Source: an uncultured Lachnospiraceae bacterium
GTDB lineage: Bacteria; Bacillota; Clostridia; Lachnospirales; Lachnospiraceae
DNA length: 14,617 nt
Assembly (NCBI GenBank): GCA_910585555.1
Contig: CAJUFU010000030.1
Location: 1-14,617 of the forward strand
Direction of reading: 5' to 3'
In this document: positions 1-7,563 of the stretch, piece after piece
Layout: every line of letters begins with the position of its first letter
Numbering within the stretch: the stretch's first letter is position 1
The notes under the pieces: generated by a model
The model's database searches: none
Told to the model about the DNA's origin: nothing
What the model saw: the letters and a program-made list of their open reading frames with translations, nothing else
Position numbers and translations under genes: made by a program

Positions 1-2182
1 GCTGTTTGATCTGCTGGTTGGAACCACGGGCACCGGAGTCAGCCATCATATAGATATTGTTATATTTATCCAATCCGGAAAGCAGCACTTCCGTCAGCTC
101 TTTATCCGTCTCGTTCCAGGTCTCTACCACCGCACGGTATCTTTCTTCTTCCGTGATCAGGCCGCGTCTGAAATTGACAGAGATCTTATCTACAGTAGCC
201 TGGGCTGCCTCCAGCATTTCTTCCTTCTGGGCAGGCACCGTCATATCGGAAATGGACACGGTCATGGCCGCCTGTGTGGAATATTTATAACCAATGGATT
301 TGATCAGGTCAAGCACTTCTGCGGTCCTTACGGCTCCGTGAATATTGATGACCTTCTCAAGAATCTGTTTTAACTGTTTCTTACCTACATGGAAATCTAC
401 TTCCAGTTTCAGCAGTTCCTCCGGATTGTTTCTGTCCACAAAGCCAAGGTCCTGCGGCAAGATTTCATTGAAAAGGAATCTGCCAAGGGTTGACTCCACA
501 TTACCGGACACAACTGTCCCGTCAGCCGTCTTCTTCGTCACCCGCACCCTGATTCTGGTGTGCAGGGTACATGCCTTATTTTCATAGGCAAGGATTGCCT
601 CGTTCACATTCTTAAAGAACTTGCCCTCGCCCAATGCTCCTGGTCTTTCCTGGGTCAAATAGTAGATACCCAGCACCATATCCTGAGAAGGCACTGCCAC
701 CGGACCACCATCCGAAGGTTTTAAGAGGTTATTCGGAGAAAGCAGAAGGAATCTGCACTCTGCCTGTGCCTCCACGGAAAGAGGCAGATGCACTGCCATC
801 TGGTCCCCGTCGAAGTCGGCGTTAAATGCGGTACATACCAGAGGATGCAGCTTGATTGCCTTACCTTCCACCAGAATCGGCTCAAAAGCCTGAATACCAA
901 GTCTGTGCAATGTAGGAGCACGGTTCAACATCACCGGATGTTCTTTGATGACCTCCTCCAACACATCCCATACCTGAGTGTCCAGTCTCTCCACCAGTTT
1001 CTTGGCAGCCTTAATATTCTGGGAAATCCCGCGGAATACCAGTTCTTTCATCACAAAGGGCTTAAACAGTTCGATTGCCATTTCTTTGGGCAGACCGCAC
1101 TGGTAAATCTTTAACTCAGGTCCAACCACGATAACAGACCGGCCCGAATAGTCAACACGCTTACCCAGCAGGTTCTGACGGAAACGTCCCGATTTACCTT
1201 TTAACATATCGGACAGGGATTTCAACGCCCTGTTGCCAGGTCCTGTCACCGGACGTCCTCTTCTGCCGTTATCAATCAGCGCATCCACAGCCTCCTGCAG
1301 CATACGCTTCTCATTACGAACGATGATATCGGGAGCACCCAATTCCAAAAGTCTCTTCAAACGATTGTTTCTGTTAATAATCCTTCTATACAGATCATTT
1401 AAGTCAGATGTAGCAAAACGTCCGCCATCCAACTGTACCATGGGCCGTAAATCCGGCGGAATAACTGGGATTGCATCCATAATCATCCACTCCGGCTGAT
1501 TTCCGGACTCCCTGAAAGCCTCTACGACTTCCAGTCTCTTGATGATACGGGCACGCTTCTGACCGGTGGACTCTTTCAAGCCTTCCTTTAACTCAACTGC
1601 TTCCGCCTCTAAGTCGATCGCCTGCAAAAGCTCCTTGATGGCCTCTGCACCCATACCCACACGGAACTTATTGCCCCAGTTCTCCCTGGCGTCCTGGTAC
1701 TCTTTCTCGGAAAGAACCTGCTTATATTCCAAATCGGTCTCTCCACCGTCCAGCACAATATAGGAGGCAAAGTAAAGCACCTTCTCAAGCACTCTGGGGG
1801 ACAAATCCAAAATCAATCCCATACGGCTCGGGATACCTTTAAAATACCAGATGTGGGATACGGGAGCAGCCAGTTCGATATGTCCCATACGCTCTCTGCG
1901 GACGCTGGACTTGGTGACTTCCACGCCGCACCTGTCACAGACCACACCTTTATATCTGATCTTTTTATATTTACCACAATGACACTCCCAGTCCTTGCTG
2001 GGTCCGAAAATCTTCTCACAGAAAAGACCTTCCTTCTCGGGTTTTAACGTTCTGTAATTGATAGTCTCAGGCTTCGTGACCTCACCTCTGGACCATTCTC
2101 TGATCTTTTCAGGTGATGCCAATCCAATCTTGATCGCATCAAATGTCATAGGTTGATATGTTTCCTGTCTCATGTCTGACAT
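1..2182 (-). CDS. rpoC: DNA-directed RNA polymerase subunit beta' (RpoC), N-terminal 727 residues; gene continues past the left edge
   Basis: This gene encodes the beta' subunit, which with beta forms the active centre of RNA polymerase. The reading frame starts MSDMRQETYQPMTFDAIKIG and stays open to the window edge. The N-terminal zinc-ribbon cysteines are at residues 67, 69, 82 and 85 (CHCG and CDRCG). The catalytic magnesium-binding motif NADFDGDQMAVHLPLS begins at residue 454, so the three aspartates are D456, D458 and D460, close to their positions in E. coli. The last visible residues are RGSNQQIKQ, which lie in the conserved downstream part of beta'. The first ATG was chosen because a GGAGG lies 10 nt upstream, too far from the second ATG. 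The gene follows rpoB by 46 nt with no terminator between them, so the two are very likely co-transcribed. It is truncated only by the window boundary. Confidence 0.98.
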   Translation of the reverse strand, partial: MSDMRQETYQPMTFDAIKIGLASPEKIREWSRGEVTKPETINYRTLKPEKEGLFCEKIFGPSKDWECHCGKYKKIRYKGVVCDRCGVEVTKSSVRRERMGHIELAAPVSHIWYFKGIPSRMGLILDLSPRVLEKVLYFASYIVLDGGETDLEYKQVLSEKEYQDARENWGNKFRVGMGAEAIKELLQAIDLEAEAVELKEGLKESTGQKRARIIKRLEVVEAFRESGNQPEWMIMDAIPVIPPDLRPMVQLDGGRFATSDLNDLYRRIINRNNRLKRLLELGAPDIIVRNEKRMLQEAVDALIDNGRRGRPVTGPGNRALKSLSDMLKGKSGRFRQNLLGKRVDYSGRSVIVVGPELKIYQCGLPKEMAIELFKPFVMKELVFRGISQNIKAAKKLVERLDTQVWDVLEEVIKEHPVMLNRAPTLHRLGIQAFEPILVEGKAIKLHPLVCTAFNADFDGDQMAVHLPLSVEAQAECRFLLLSPNNLLKPSDGGPVAVPSQDMVLGIYYLTQERPGALGEGKFFKNVNEAILAYENKACTLHTRIRVRVTKKTADGTVVSGNVESTLGRFLFNEILPQDLGFVDRNNPEELLKLEVDFHVGKKQLKQILEKVINIHGAVRTAEVLDLIKSIGYKYSTQAAMTVSISDMTVPAQKEEMLEAAQATVDKISVNFRRGLITEEERYRAVVETWNETDKELTEVLLSGLDKYNNIYMMADSGARGSNQQIKQ

Positions 2183-2228
2183 CTTGCACTAACCTCCATC
2201 CAGATTATTTATGGATCCTCTCTTCGTC

Positions 2229-5200
2229 TTATTCAAAGTCTACTTCAAGATCCAGGTCATCTTCAGCCAAATCTTCTTCCTCGTCGCTGGTCACCAGCTC
2301 TCCGCTGTCCTCATCAAACTCCTGCTTCTGGTAGCCCATGGAACCAAGGGACTCTTTCTCATAATCATAATTACGGGAATCGCCCTCTATCTCATAACGG
2401 TATTCATTCTCACCGTAATCAATGGTCTCCATGATCTCCACCTCAGTCTGATCATCGCGGAGCACTCTCACATCCAATCCCAGGGACTGTAACTCCTTGA
2501 GCAGTACCTTGAAGGACTCCGGTACGCCAGGCTCCGGAATATTGTCGCCCTTGATGATTGCCTCGTAGGTCTTGACACGTCCTACCACATCATCGGACTT
2601 CACAGTCAGGATTTCCTGCAGCGTATAAGCCGCACCGTATGCCTCTAACGCCCACACTTCCATCTCACCGAAACGCTGTCCGCCGAACTGCGCTTTACCG
2701 CCCAGAGGCTGCTGTGTCACCAGAGAGTAAGGGCCTGTGGAACGGGCATGAATCTTATCGTCCACCAGATGATGAAGTTTCAGGTAATGCATGTGTCCGA
2801 TGGTAACCGGTGAATCGAAATACTCGCCTGTCCTTCCATCCCGCAGTCTGACCTTACCATCTCTGGAAATCGGCACACCCTTCCACAGTTCACGGTGGTC
2901 TCTGTTTTCATACAGATACTCCATGACTTCCGGTAAAAGTTCTTCCTTGTGTCTCTTCTCGAACTCTTCCCATTCCAGATTCACATAATCGTTGGCCAGA
3001 TCGAGAGTATCCATGATATCGTCCTCTTTGGCGCCGTCAAACACTGGTGTTGCCACATTAAAGCCAAGCGCCTTTGCCGCCAGCGATAAATGAATCTCAA
3101 GCACCTGCCCGATATTCATACGGGAAGGCACACCCAGCGGATTTAACACGATATCCAAGGGACGTCCATTGGGCAGATAAGGCATATCCTCTACCGGCAG
3201 TACACGGGATACCACACCCTTGTTACCATGACGGCCCGCCATCTTATCACCCACGGAAATCTTTCTCTTCTGTGCAATATAAATGCGCACTGCCTGATTC
3301 ACGCCCGGAGAAAGCTCATCTCCGTTCTCTCTGGTAAATACCTTGGCATCCACAACAATACCATATTCGCCATGGGGCACTTTCAGGGAAGTGTCACGCA
3401 CCTCTCTGGCTTTCTCGCCAAAGATAGCACGAAGGAGTCTTTCCTCTGCTGTCAGCTCAGTCTCCCCCTTGGGCGTTACTTTACCCACCAGAATGTCGCC
3501 GGCACGCACTTCCGCGCCAATACGGATGATACCTCTGTCATCCAGATCTTTTAAGGCATCGTCACCCACGCCGGGCACATCTCTGGTAATCTCTTCCGGT
3601 CCCAGCTTGGTGTCACGGGCCTCTGCTTCATATTCTTCAATGTGTACGGAAGTATAGACATCTTCCTGTACCAATCTCTCACTCAAAAGGACAGCATCCT
3701 CATAGTTATAACCTTCCCAGGTCATAAATCCGATCAACGGATTCTTACCCAGCGCCAATTCACCGCCATCCGTGGAAGGACCGTCCGCGATGACCTCTCC
3801 CTGCTCCACATGGGCGCCTTTTTGCACAATAGGCTTCTGGTTATAGCAGTTGGACTGGTTACTTCTGGAGAACTTGGACAGATGATACTCCATTTTCTCC
3901 CCGTCGTCACAAGTCACCTTAATCAAATTAGAGGATACATAATCAATGATGCCTGCTTTCTTGGCCACCACACAGACACCGGAGTCCACAGCCGCCTTCG
4001 GCTCCATACCGGTTCCCACCACAGGTGTCTCCGTAAAGAGCAGCGGCACTGCCTGTCTCTGCATGTTGGAACCCATCAGCGCACGGTTCGCATCGTCGTT
4101 TTGCAAGAACGGAATGAGCGCTGTTGCCACCGAAAATACCATCTTCGGAGACACATCCATATAATCAAACATGGTCTTGGGATACTCCTGGGTCTCCATC
4201 TTGTAACGTCCGGACACACTGTTCCTCTTAAAATGACCATCCTTGTCCAGAGGCGTGGAAGCCTGCGCCACATGATAATTATCTTCCTCATCAGCCGTCA
4301 TATAGACTGCCTCGTCCGTTACGCGCGGATTCGCCGGGTCTGACTTATCAATCTTACGATAGGGTGCCTCCACGAATCCATATTCATTAATCCTTGCATA
4401 AGAAGCAAGGGAATTGATCAGACCAATGTTTGGTCCCTCAGGCGTCTCAATAGGACACATTCTGCCATAGTGCGTATAATGTACGTCACGCACCTCGAAT
4501 CCGGCTCTGTCTCTGGACAGACCGCCCGGTCCCAAAGCGGAGAGACGTCTCTTGTGGGTCAGCTCGCCAAGAGGATTATTCTGGTCCATGAACTGTGACA
4601 GCTGGGAGGAACCAAAGAACTCCTTCACTGCCGCCTGCACCGGCTTAATATTGATGAGTACCTGCGGGGAAATCTCCTCCGCATCGTGTGTGGTCATTCT
4701 CTCACGCACCACTCTCTCCAATCTGGAAAGACCGATACGATACTGGTTCTGTAACAATTCGCCCACTGCACGGATACGTCGATTGCCCAGATGATCGATA
4801 TCGTCATCGTTGCCGATACCGTACTCCAGGTGAATATTATAATTAATAGAAGCTAAGATATCTTCCTTTGTAATATGTTTCGGAATCAATTCGTGTACAT
4901 TCTTCTGGATTGCCTCTGCAAGCATCTCCGGATCCTCGCTGTACTCCTGTAATATCTGCTGCAGCACCGGAAAATAGACCAGCTCTGTAACACCCAGCTC
5001 CCTGGGATTGCAGTCCACAAAGTTGGTGATATCCACCATCATATTGGAAAGAACCTTGACGTTCTTTTCCTCCGTCTGAATCCATACCGCAGGCACAGCA
5101 GCATTCTGAATCATGTCAGCCATTTCTGCCGTTACCTTATCTCCCGCCTTTGCCAGAATCTCACCCGTCAGGGTATCCACCACATCCTCTGCCAGAATGT

Positions 5201-6074
5201 GATTCCTGATTCTGTTTCTGAACATCAGCTTCTTATTAAATTTATATCTGCCGACCTTGGCAAGATCATATCTTCTGGGGTCAAAAAACATAGCGGTAAT
5301 CAGACTCTCAGCGCTCTCCACGCTCAAAGGCTCACCGGGACGAATCTTCTTATATAATTCTAACAAACCTTCCTGATAGTTCTCGGAAGTATCCTTTGCA
5401 AAACTTGCCTCAATCTTTGGCTCATCACCAAAAAGTTCCCTAATCTCATCGTTGGAACCCACGCCAAGCGCACGAATCAGCACCGTGATCGGCACCTTTC
5501 TGGTCCTGTCCACCCGCACATAAAAGACATCGTTGGAGTCTGTCTCATACTCCAGCCATGCTCCGCGATTCGGGATTACAGTCGCAGAAAAAAGCCGCTT
5601 ACCAATCTTATCATGTCCGATTCCATAATAAATGCCAGGAGAACGCACAAGCTGACTGACAATGACACGCTCCGCGCCATTGATTACGAAAGTGCCTGTC
5701 TCTGTCATAAGAGGCAGGTCTCCCATGAAGATTTCGTGCTCTGTAATTTCATCCTTTTCTTTATTAATCAGACGTACTTTTACCTTGAGAGGGGCTGCAT
5801 AAGTGGCGTCTCTCTCCTTACATTTTTCGATAGAATACTTGACATCCTCTTCGCATAACTCGAAGTCAACGAATTCCAAACTCAGATGCCCACTGTAATC
5901 TGAAATCGGAGAAATATCGTCAAACACTTCTTTTAAGCCTTCATCCAGAAACCACTGGTAGGAGTTCTTCTGAACTTCGATCAGGTTCGGCATATCCAGA
6001 ACCTCTTTCTGTCGTGCATAAGTCATACGCGTATTTCTGCCGGCTGCAGTCTTACGGATCCTGTTCTTTTCCAT
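2229..6074 (-). CDS. rpoB: DNA-directed RNA polymerase subunit beta (RpoB), 1281 residues
   Basis: This gene encodes the beta subunit of RNA polymerase and is complete. The rifampicin-pocket segment beginning QLSQFMDQNNPL is at residues 491-502. The positions equivalent to E. coli D516, H526 and S531 are D497, H507 and S512, the sensitive-type residues. The active-centre motif GDKMAGRHGNKG carries K944 and K952. The C-terminus is a long acidic tail ending DLDLEVDFE, followed by TAA. The open frame extends 29 codons further upstream, but that extension covers the probable transcription start. The chosen start, MEKNRIRKTAAG, has a GGGGTG site 8 nt upstream. The ATG at 6080 is a close alternative but sits only 2 nt from that site. 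The gene is followed by rpoC after 46 nt and has its own promoter upstream. Confidence 0.97.
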   Translation of the reverse strand: MEKNRIRKTAAGRNTRMTYARQKEVLDMPNLIEVQKNSYQWFLDEGLKEVFDDISPISDYSGHLSLEFVDFELCEEDVKYSIEKCKERDATYAAPLKVKVRLINKEKDEITEHEIFMGDLPLMTETGTFVINGAERVIVSQLVRSPGIYYGIGHDKIGKRLFSATVIPNRGAWLEYETDSNDVFYVRVDRTRKVPITVLIRALGVGSNDEIRELFGDEPKIEASFAKDTSENYQEGLLELYKKIRPGEPLSVESAESLITAMFFDPRRYDLAKVGRYKFNKKLMFRNRIRNHILAEDVVDTLTGEILAKAGDKVTAEMADMIQNAAVPAVWIQTEEKNVKVLSNMMVDITNFVDCNPRELGVTELVYFPVLQQILQEYSEDPEMLAEAIQKNVHELIPKHITKEDILASINYNIHLEYGIGNDDDIDHLGNRRIRAVGELLQNQYRIGLSRLERVVRERMTTHDAEEISPQVLINIKPVQAAVKEFFGSSQLSQFMDQNNPLGELTHKRRLSALGPGGLSRDRAGFEVRDVHYTHYGRMCPIETPEGPNIGLINSLASYARINEYGFVEAPYRKIDKSDPANPRVTDEAVYMTADEEDNYHVAQASTPLDKDGHFKRNSVSGRYKMETQEYPKTMFDYMDVSPKMVFSVATALIPFLQNDDANRALMGSNMQRQAVPLLFTETPVVGTGMEPKAAVDSGVCVVAKKAGIIDYVSSNLIKVTCDDGEKMEYHLSKFSRSNQSNCYNQKPIVQKGAHVEQGEVIADGPSTDGGELALGKNPLIGFMTWEGYNYEDAVLLSERLVQEDVYTSVHIEEYEAEARDTKLGPEEITRDVPGVGDDALKDLDDRGIIRIGAEVRAGDILVGKVTPKGETELTAEERLLRAIFGEKAREVRDTSLKVPHGEYGIVVDAKVFTRENGDELSPGVNQAVRIYIAQKRKISVGDKMAGRHGNKGVVSRVLPVEDMPYLPNGRPLDIVLNPLGVPSRMNIGQVLEIHLSLAAKALGFNVATPVFDGAKEDDIMDTLDLANDYVNLEWEEFEKRHKEELLPEVMEYLYENRDHRELWKGVPISRDGKVRLRDGRTGEYFDSPVTIGHMHYLKLHHLVDDKIHARSTGPYSLVTQQPLGGKAQFGGQRFGEMEVWALEAYGAAYTLQEILTVKSDDVVGRVKTYEAIIKGDNIPEPGVPESFKVLLKELQSLGLDVRVLRDDQTEVEIMETIDYGENEYRYEIEGDSRNYDYEKESLGSMGYQKQEFDEDSGELVTSDEEEDLAEDDLDLEVDFE

Positions 6075-6082
6075 TGACATCT

Positions 6083-6088
6083 CACCCC
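6083..6088 (-). promoter_or_regulatory. Ribosome binding site that decides the rpoB start
   Basis: On the minus strand this reads GGGGTG. It is 8 nt before the ATG at 6074 and only 2 nt before the ATG at 6080. The spacing therefore favours the shorter protein starting MEKNRI over the one starting MSMEKN. Confidence 0.6.
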
Positions 6089-6159
6089 GTTCTTTATGAT
6101 TAATGTATGCCTCGTCATAAAAGGAGACTTCAAATAAGCATACCACACCACAATAGTGC

Positions 6160-6195
6160 ATTATCCATTCTACTACAAGTCCTCAGGGGAGTCAA
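6160..6195 (-). promoter_or_regulatory. Sigma-A type promoter of rpoB-rpoC
   Basis: On the minus strand the -35 box is TTGACT (6190-6195) and the -10 box is TAGAAT (6167-6172), separated by exactly 17 nt. Transcription would start near 6160, giving a leader of roughly 86 nt before the rpoB ATG. It lies downstream of the rplL terminator, so rpoB-rpoC can be transcribed separately from rplJ-rplL. Confidence 0.75.
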
Positions 6196-6258
6196 CGATT
6201 ATTTCAAGAAATTAAAAAAGATTTTAGAAATGGCTTTGCCAGATATCCTCATGTTAAT

Positions 6259-6299
6259 AAAACCGTCCATGTACTGAATGACAGTACGTGAACGGTTTT
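6259..6299 (-). terminator. Hairpin terminator or attenuator between rplL and rpoB
   Basis: The inverted repeat 6259-6276 pairs with 6282-6299 (18 positions with one mismatch and one G-T pair) around a 5-nt loop. In the minus direction the stem ends in GGTTTT followed by ATTAA, a short and imperfect U tract, so partial termination is likely. It lies 20 nt past the rplL stop. A partial terminator at this place is known in the E. coli rplJL-rpoBC operon. Similar function here is an inference. Confidence 0.7.
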
Positions 6300-6319
6300 T
6301 AATCTGATATGTGAGACGA

Positions 6320-6700
6320 TTACTTAAGAGTAACCTTAGCGCCCTCAGCTTCCAACTTAGCTTTGAGTTCTTCAGCCTCTTCCTTAGAAGCAGCCTCTTT
6401 GAGTACCTTCGGAGCGGAATCTACCATATCCTTAGCTTCCTTCAAGCCAAGGCCGGTTGCCTCACGAACAACTTTGATAACCTTAACCTTGTTCGGGCCA
6501 ACCTCTGTCAGCTCTACGTCAAACTCGGTCTTCTCCTCTGCTGCCGCTGCGCCTGCGTCACCGCCTGCTGCTGCAACTACAACGCCTGCTGCTGCGGATA
6601 CACCGTATTTCTCCTCGCAAGCTTTTACTAAATCATTCAACTCTAATACTGTCAACTCATCAATCGCACTGATGATTTCTTCAATAGATAACTTTGCCAT
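6320..6700 (-). CDS. rplL: Large ribosomal subunit protein L7/L12, 126 residues
   Basis: L7/L12 forms the flexible multi-copy stalk of the 50S subunit that recruits and activates translation GTPases. The N-terminal dimerisation and L10-binding helices are at about residues 1-35 (MAKLSIEEIISAIDELTVLE). An Ala/Gly-rich hinge follows at about 36-55. The C-terminal factor-binding domain runs from about 56 to 126 and contains the conserved stretch VKVIKVVREATGLGLKEAKD. The length is normal for the family. The start is supported by GGAGG about 7 nt upstream of the ATG. The gene follows rplJ by 57 nt, with which it would be co-transcribed, and it is followed by a hairpin terminator. Confidence 0.98.
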   Translation of the reverse strand: MAKLSIEEIISAIDELTVLELNDLVKACEEKYGVSAAAGVVVAAAGGDAGAAAAEEKTEFDVELTEVGPNKVKVIKVVREATGLGLKEAKDMVDSAPKVLKEAASKEEAEELKAKLEAEGAKVTLK

Positions 6701-6757
6701 GATTTTACCTCCATATTTTTATTGTTGTTAGTTTGTCTTCTTCTTTACTCTAAATGA

Positions 6758-7324
6758 TTACTCTGCCGCAGGCGCTTCTTCTGCAGGAGCCTCCTCGGCA
6801 GGCGCTGCCTCTTCCGCCGCAGGTGCCTCGCACTCGGATGCGCCGCCTTTCTCTGCCAACTGATTCATGACACGAGCAAAATTGGTGATCGGAGACTGGA
6901 TACTGCCAAGCAGCTTGGACAACAGCTCTTCTCTGGAAGGAATCTTGGAAATTTCTATGATACCGTTAGCATCATAAGCGATGCCTTCCACAATACCGCC
7001 CTTCACTTCAAGAGCGTTTGCTGTCTTAGCGAATTTGCATAATACTCTGGCGGGCGCCGTAGCATCCTCTGTGGAAATAGCAACCGCGCTGGGGCCTTCC
7101 AGATAAGGCAGAAGCGCTTCACAATCTGTGCCCTTAAATGCAAAATTCATCATTGTGTTCTTGTAAACCTTGTAAGTGATTCCGGCTTCACGCAGCTGCT
7201 TACGGAGCTCTGTGTCCTGCTCCACCGTAAGTCCGCGATAATCAACCAGAACAACTGACTGCGCGTCTTTCACGGCTGCGGAAATCTCATCCACGATAGG
7301 TTTTTTCAGTTCAACCTTTGCCAT
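6758..7324 (-). CDS. rplJ: Large ribosomal subunit protein L10, 188 residues, with an acidic Ala/Pro/Glu tail
   Basis: L10 anchors L7/L12 dimers to the 50S stalk base and, in many bacteria, represses its own operon by binding the leader RNA. The body spans about residues 1-160 and includes the family pattern YRGLTVEQDTELRKQLREAG and YKVYKNTMMNFAF. The segment at 128-156 (IPSREELLSKLLGSIQSP and onward) begins the C-terminal helix that binds L7/L12. After residue 160 comes a tail built from repeated APAEE units, making the protein about 20 residues longer than a typical L10. The start has an AAGGAGG site 8 nt upstream. A leader RNA and terminator directly precede the gene, as expected for autoregulation. 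Confidence 0.97.
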   Translation of the reverse strand: MAKVELKKPIVDEISAAVKDAQSVVLVDYRGLTVEQDTELRKQLREAGITYKVYKNTMMNFAFKGTDCEALLPYLEGPSAVAISTEDATAPARVLCKFAKTANALEVKGGIVEGIAYDANGIIEISKIPSREELLSKLLGSIQSPITNFARVMNQLAEKGGASECEAPAAEEAAPAEEAPAEEAPAAE

Positions 7325-7370
7325 TACATTACCTCCTTATAGATTTTGTGCCGAAAGGAGTCTATTCTAT

Positions 7371-7400
7371 AAAAAATCCTCCCTAAAGACAGGGAGGATT
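7371..7400 (-). terminator. Attenuator terminator in the L10 leader
   Basis: A perfect 10-bp stem (7375-7384 with 7391-7400) with a 6-nt loop is followed on the minus strand by a run of T residues. It lies 46 nt before the rplJ start, so readthrough must be permitted for expression. This fits L10-controlled premature termination. Confidence 0.88.
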
Positions 7401-7489
7401 AAAAGTCATAAAGTAGTCTTCTCTCCTCGGTAGGCGGACTCTTACGCCGGCAATACGGCACCTACTGTCTTCGGCTTGGTTTCATAACC
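7371..7489 (-). ncRNA. L10 leader: autoregulatory 5' leader of rplJ-rplL
   Basis: The minus-strand sequence between the rplJ promoter and gene contains elements recognisable from the ribosomal protein L10 leader family. These are CCGAAGACAGTAGGTGCC, a variable hairpin, then CCGCCTACCGAGGAG, in which GTAGG pairs with CCTAC. They are followed by an intrinsic terminator. In the known family, L10 (with L7/L12) binds this structure and represses further expression. The boundaries given run from the predicted transcription start to the end of the terminator. Confidence 0.85.
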
Positions 7490-7524
7490 TTGACTACTAT
7501 AACACGGTATATCTTTCATGTCAA
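7490..7524 (-). promoter_or_regulatory. Sigma-A type promoter of rplJ-rplL
   Basis: On the minus strand the -35 box is a perfect TTGACA (7519-7524) and the -10 box is TATAGT (7496-7501), with a 17-nt spacer. Transcription would start near 7489, just before the conserved part of the L10 leader. It lies only 32 nt beyond the stop codon of the upstream unknown gene, with no terminator seen between them. Confidence 0.85.
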
Positions 7525-7536
7525 TATTTTTATCTA

Positions 7537-7563
7537 ACTTTTTCAGACCTACTTTTTCAGACC
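7537..7563. repeat. Two tandem copies of a 13-bp sequence at the end of the unknown gene
   Basis: The plus-strand unit ACTTTTTCAGACC occurs at 7537-7549 and again at 7551-7563, one base apart. The TGA stop of the 356-residue gene (7557-7559) lies inside one copy. The repeat probably arose by slippage; no function is evident. Confidence 0.7.

Noticed and set aside
3642..4343. A 233-codon plus-strand frame opposite rpoB
   Set aside because: It lies wholly antisense to a highly conserved gene, has no ribosome binding site and encodes a His/Arg-rich sequence typical of a shadow frame.
6075..6161. N-terminal extension of RpoB by 29 residues (start at 6161)
   Set aside because: It would start at the predicted transcription start, has no ribosome binding site, and the standard RpoB start with GGGGTG lies at 6074.
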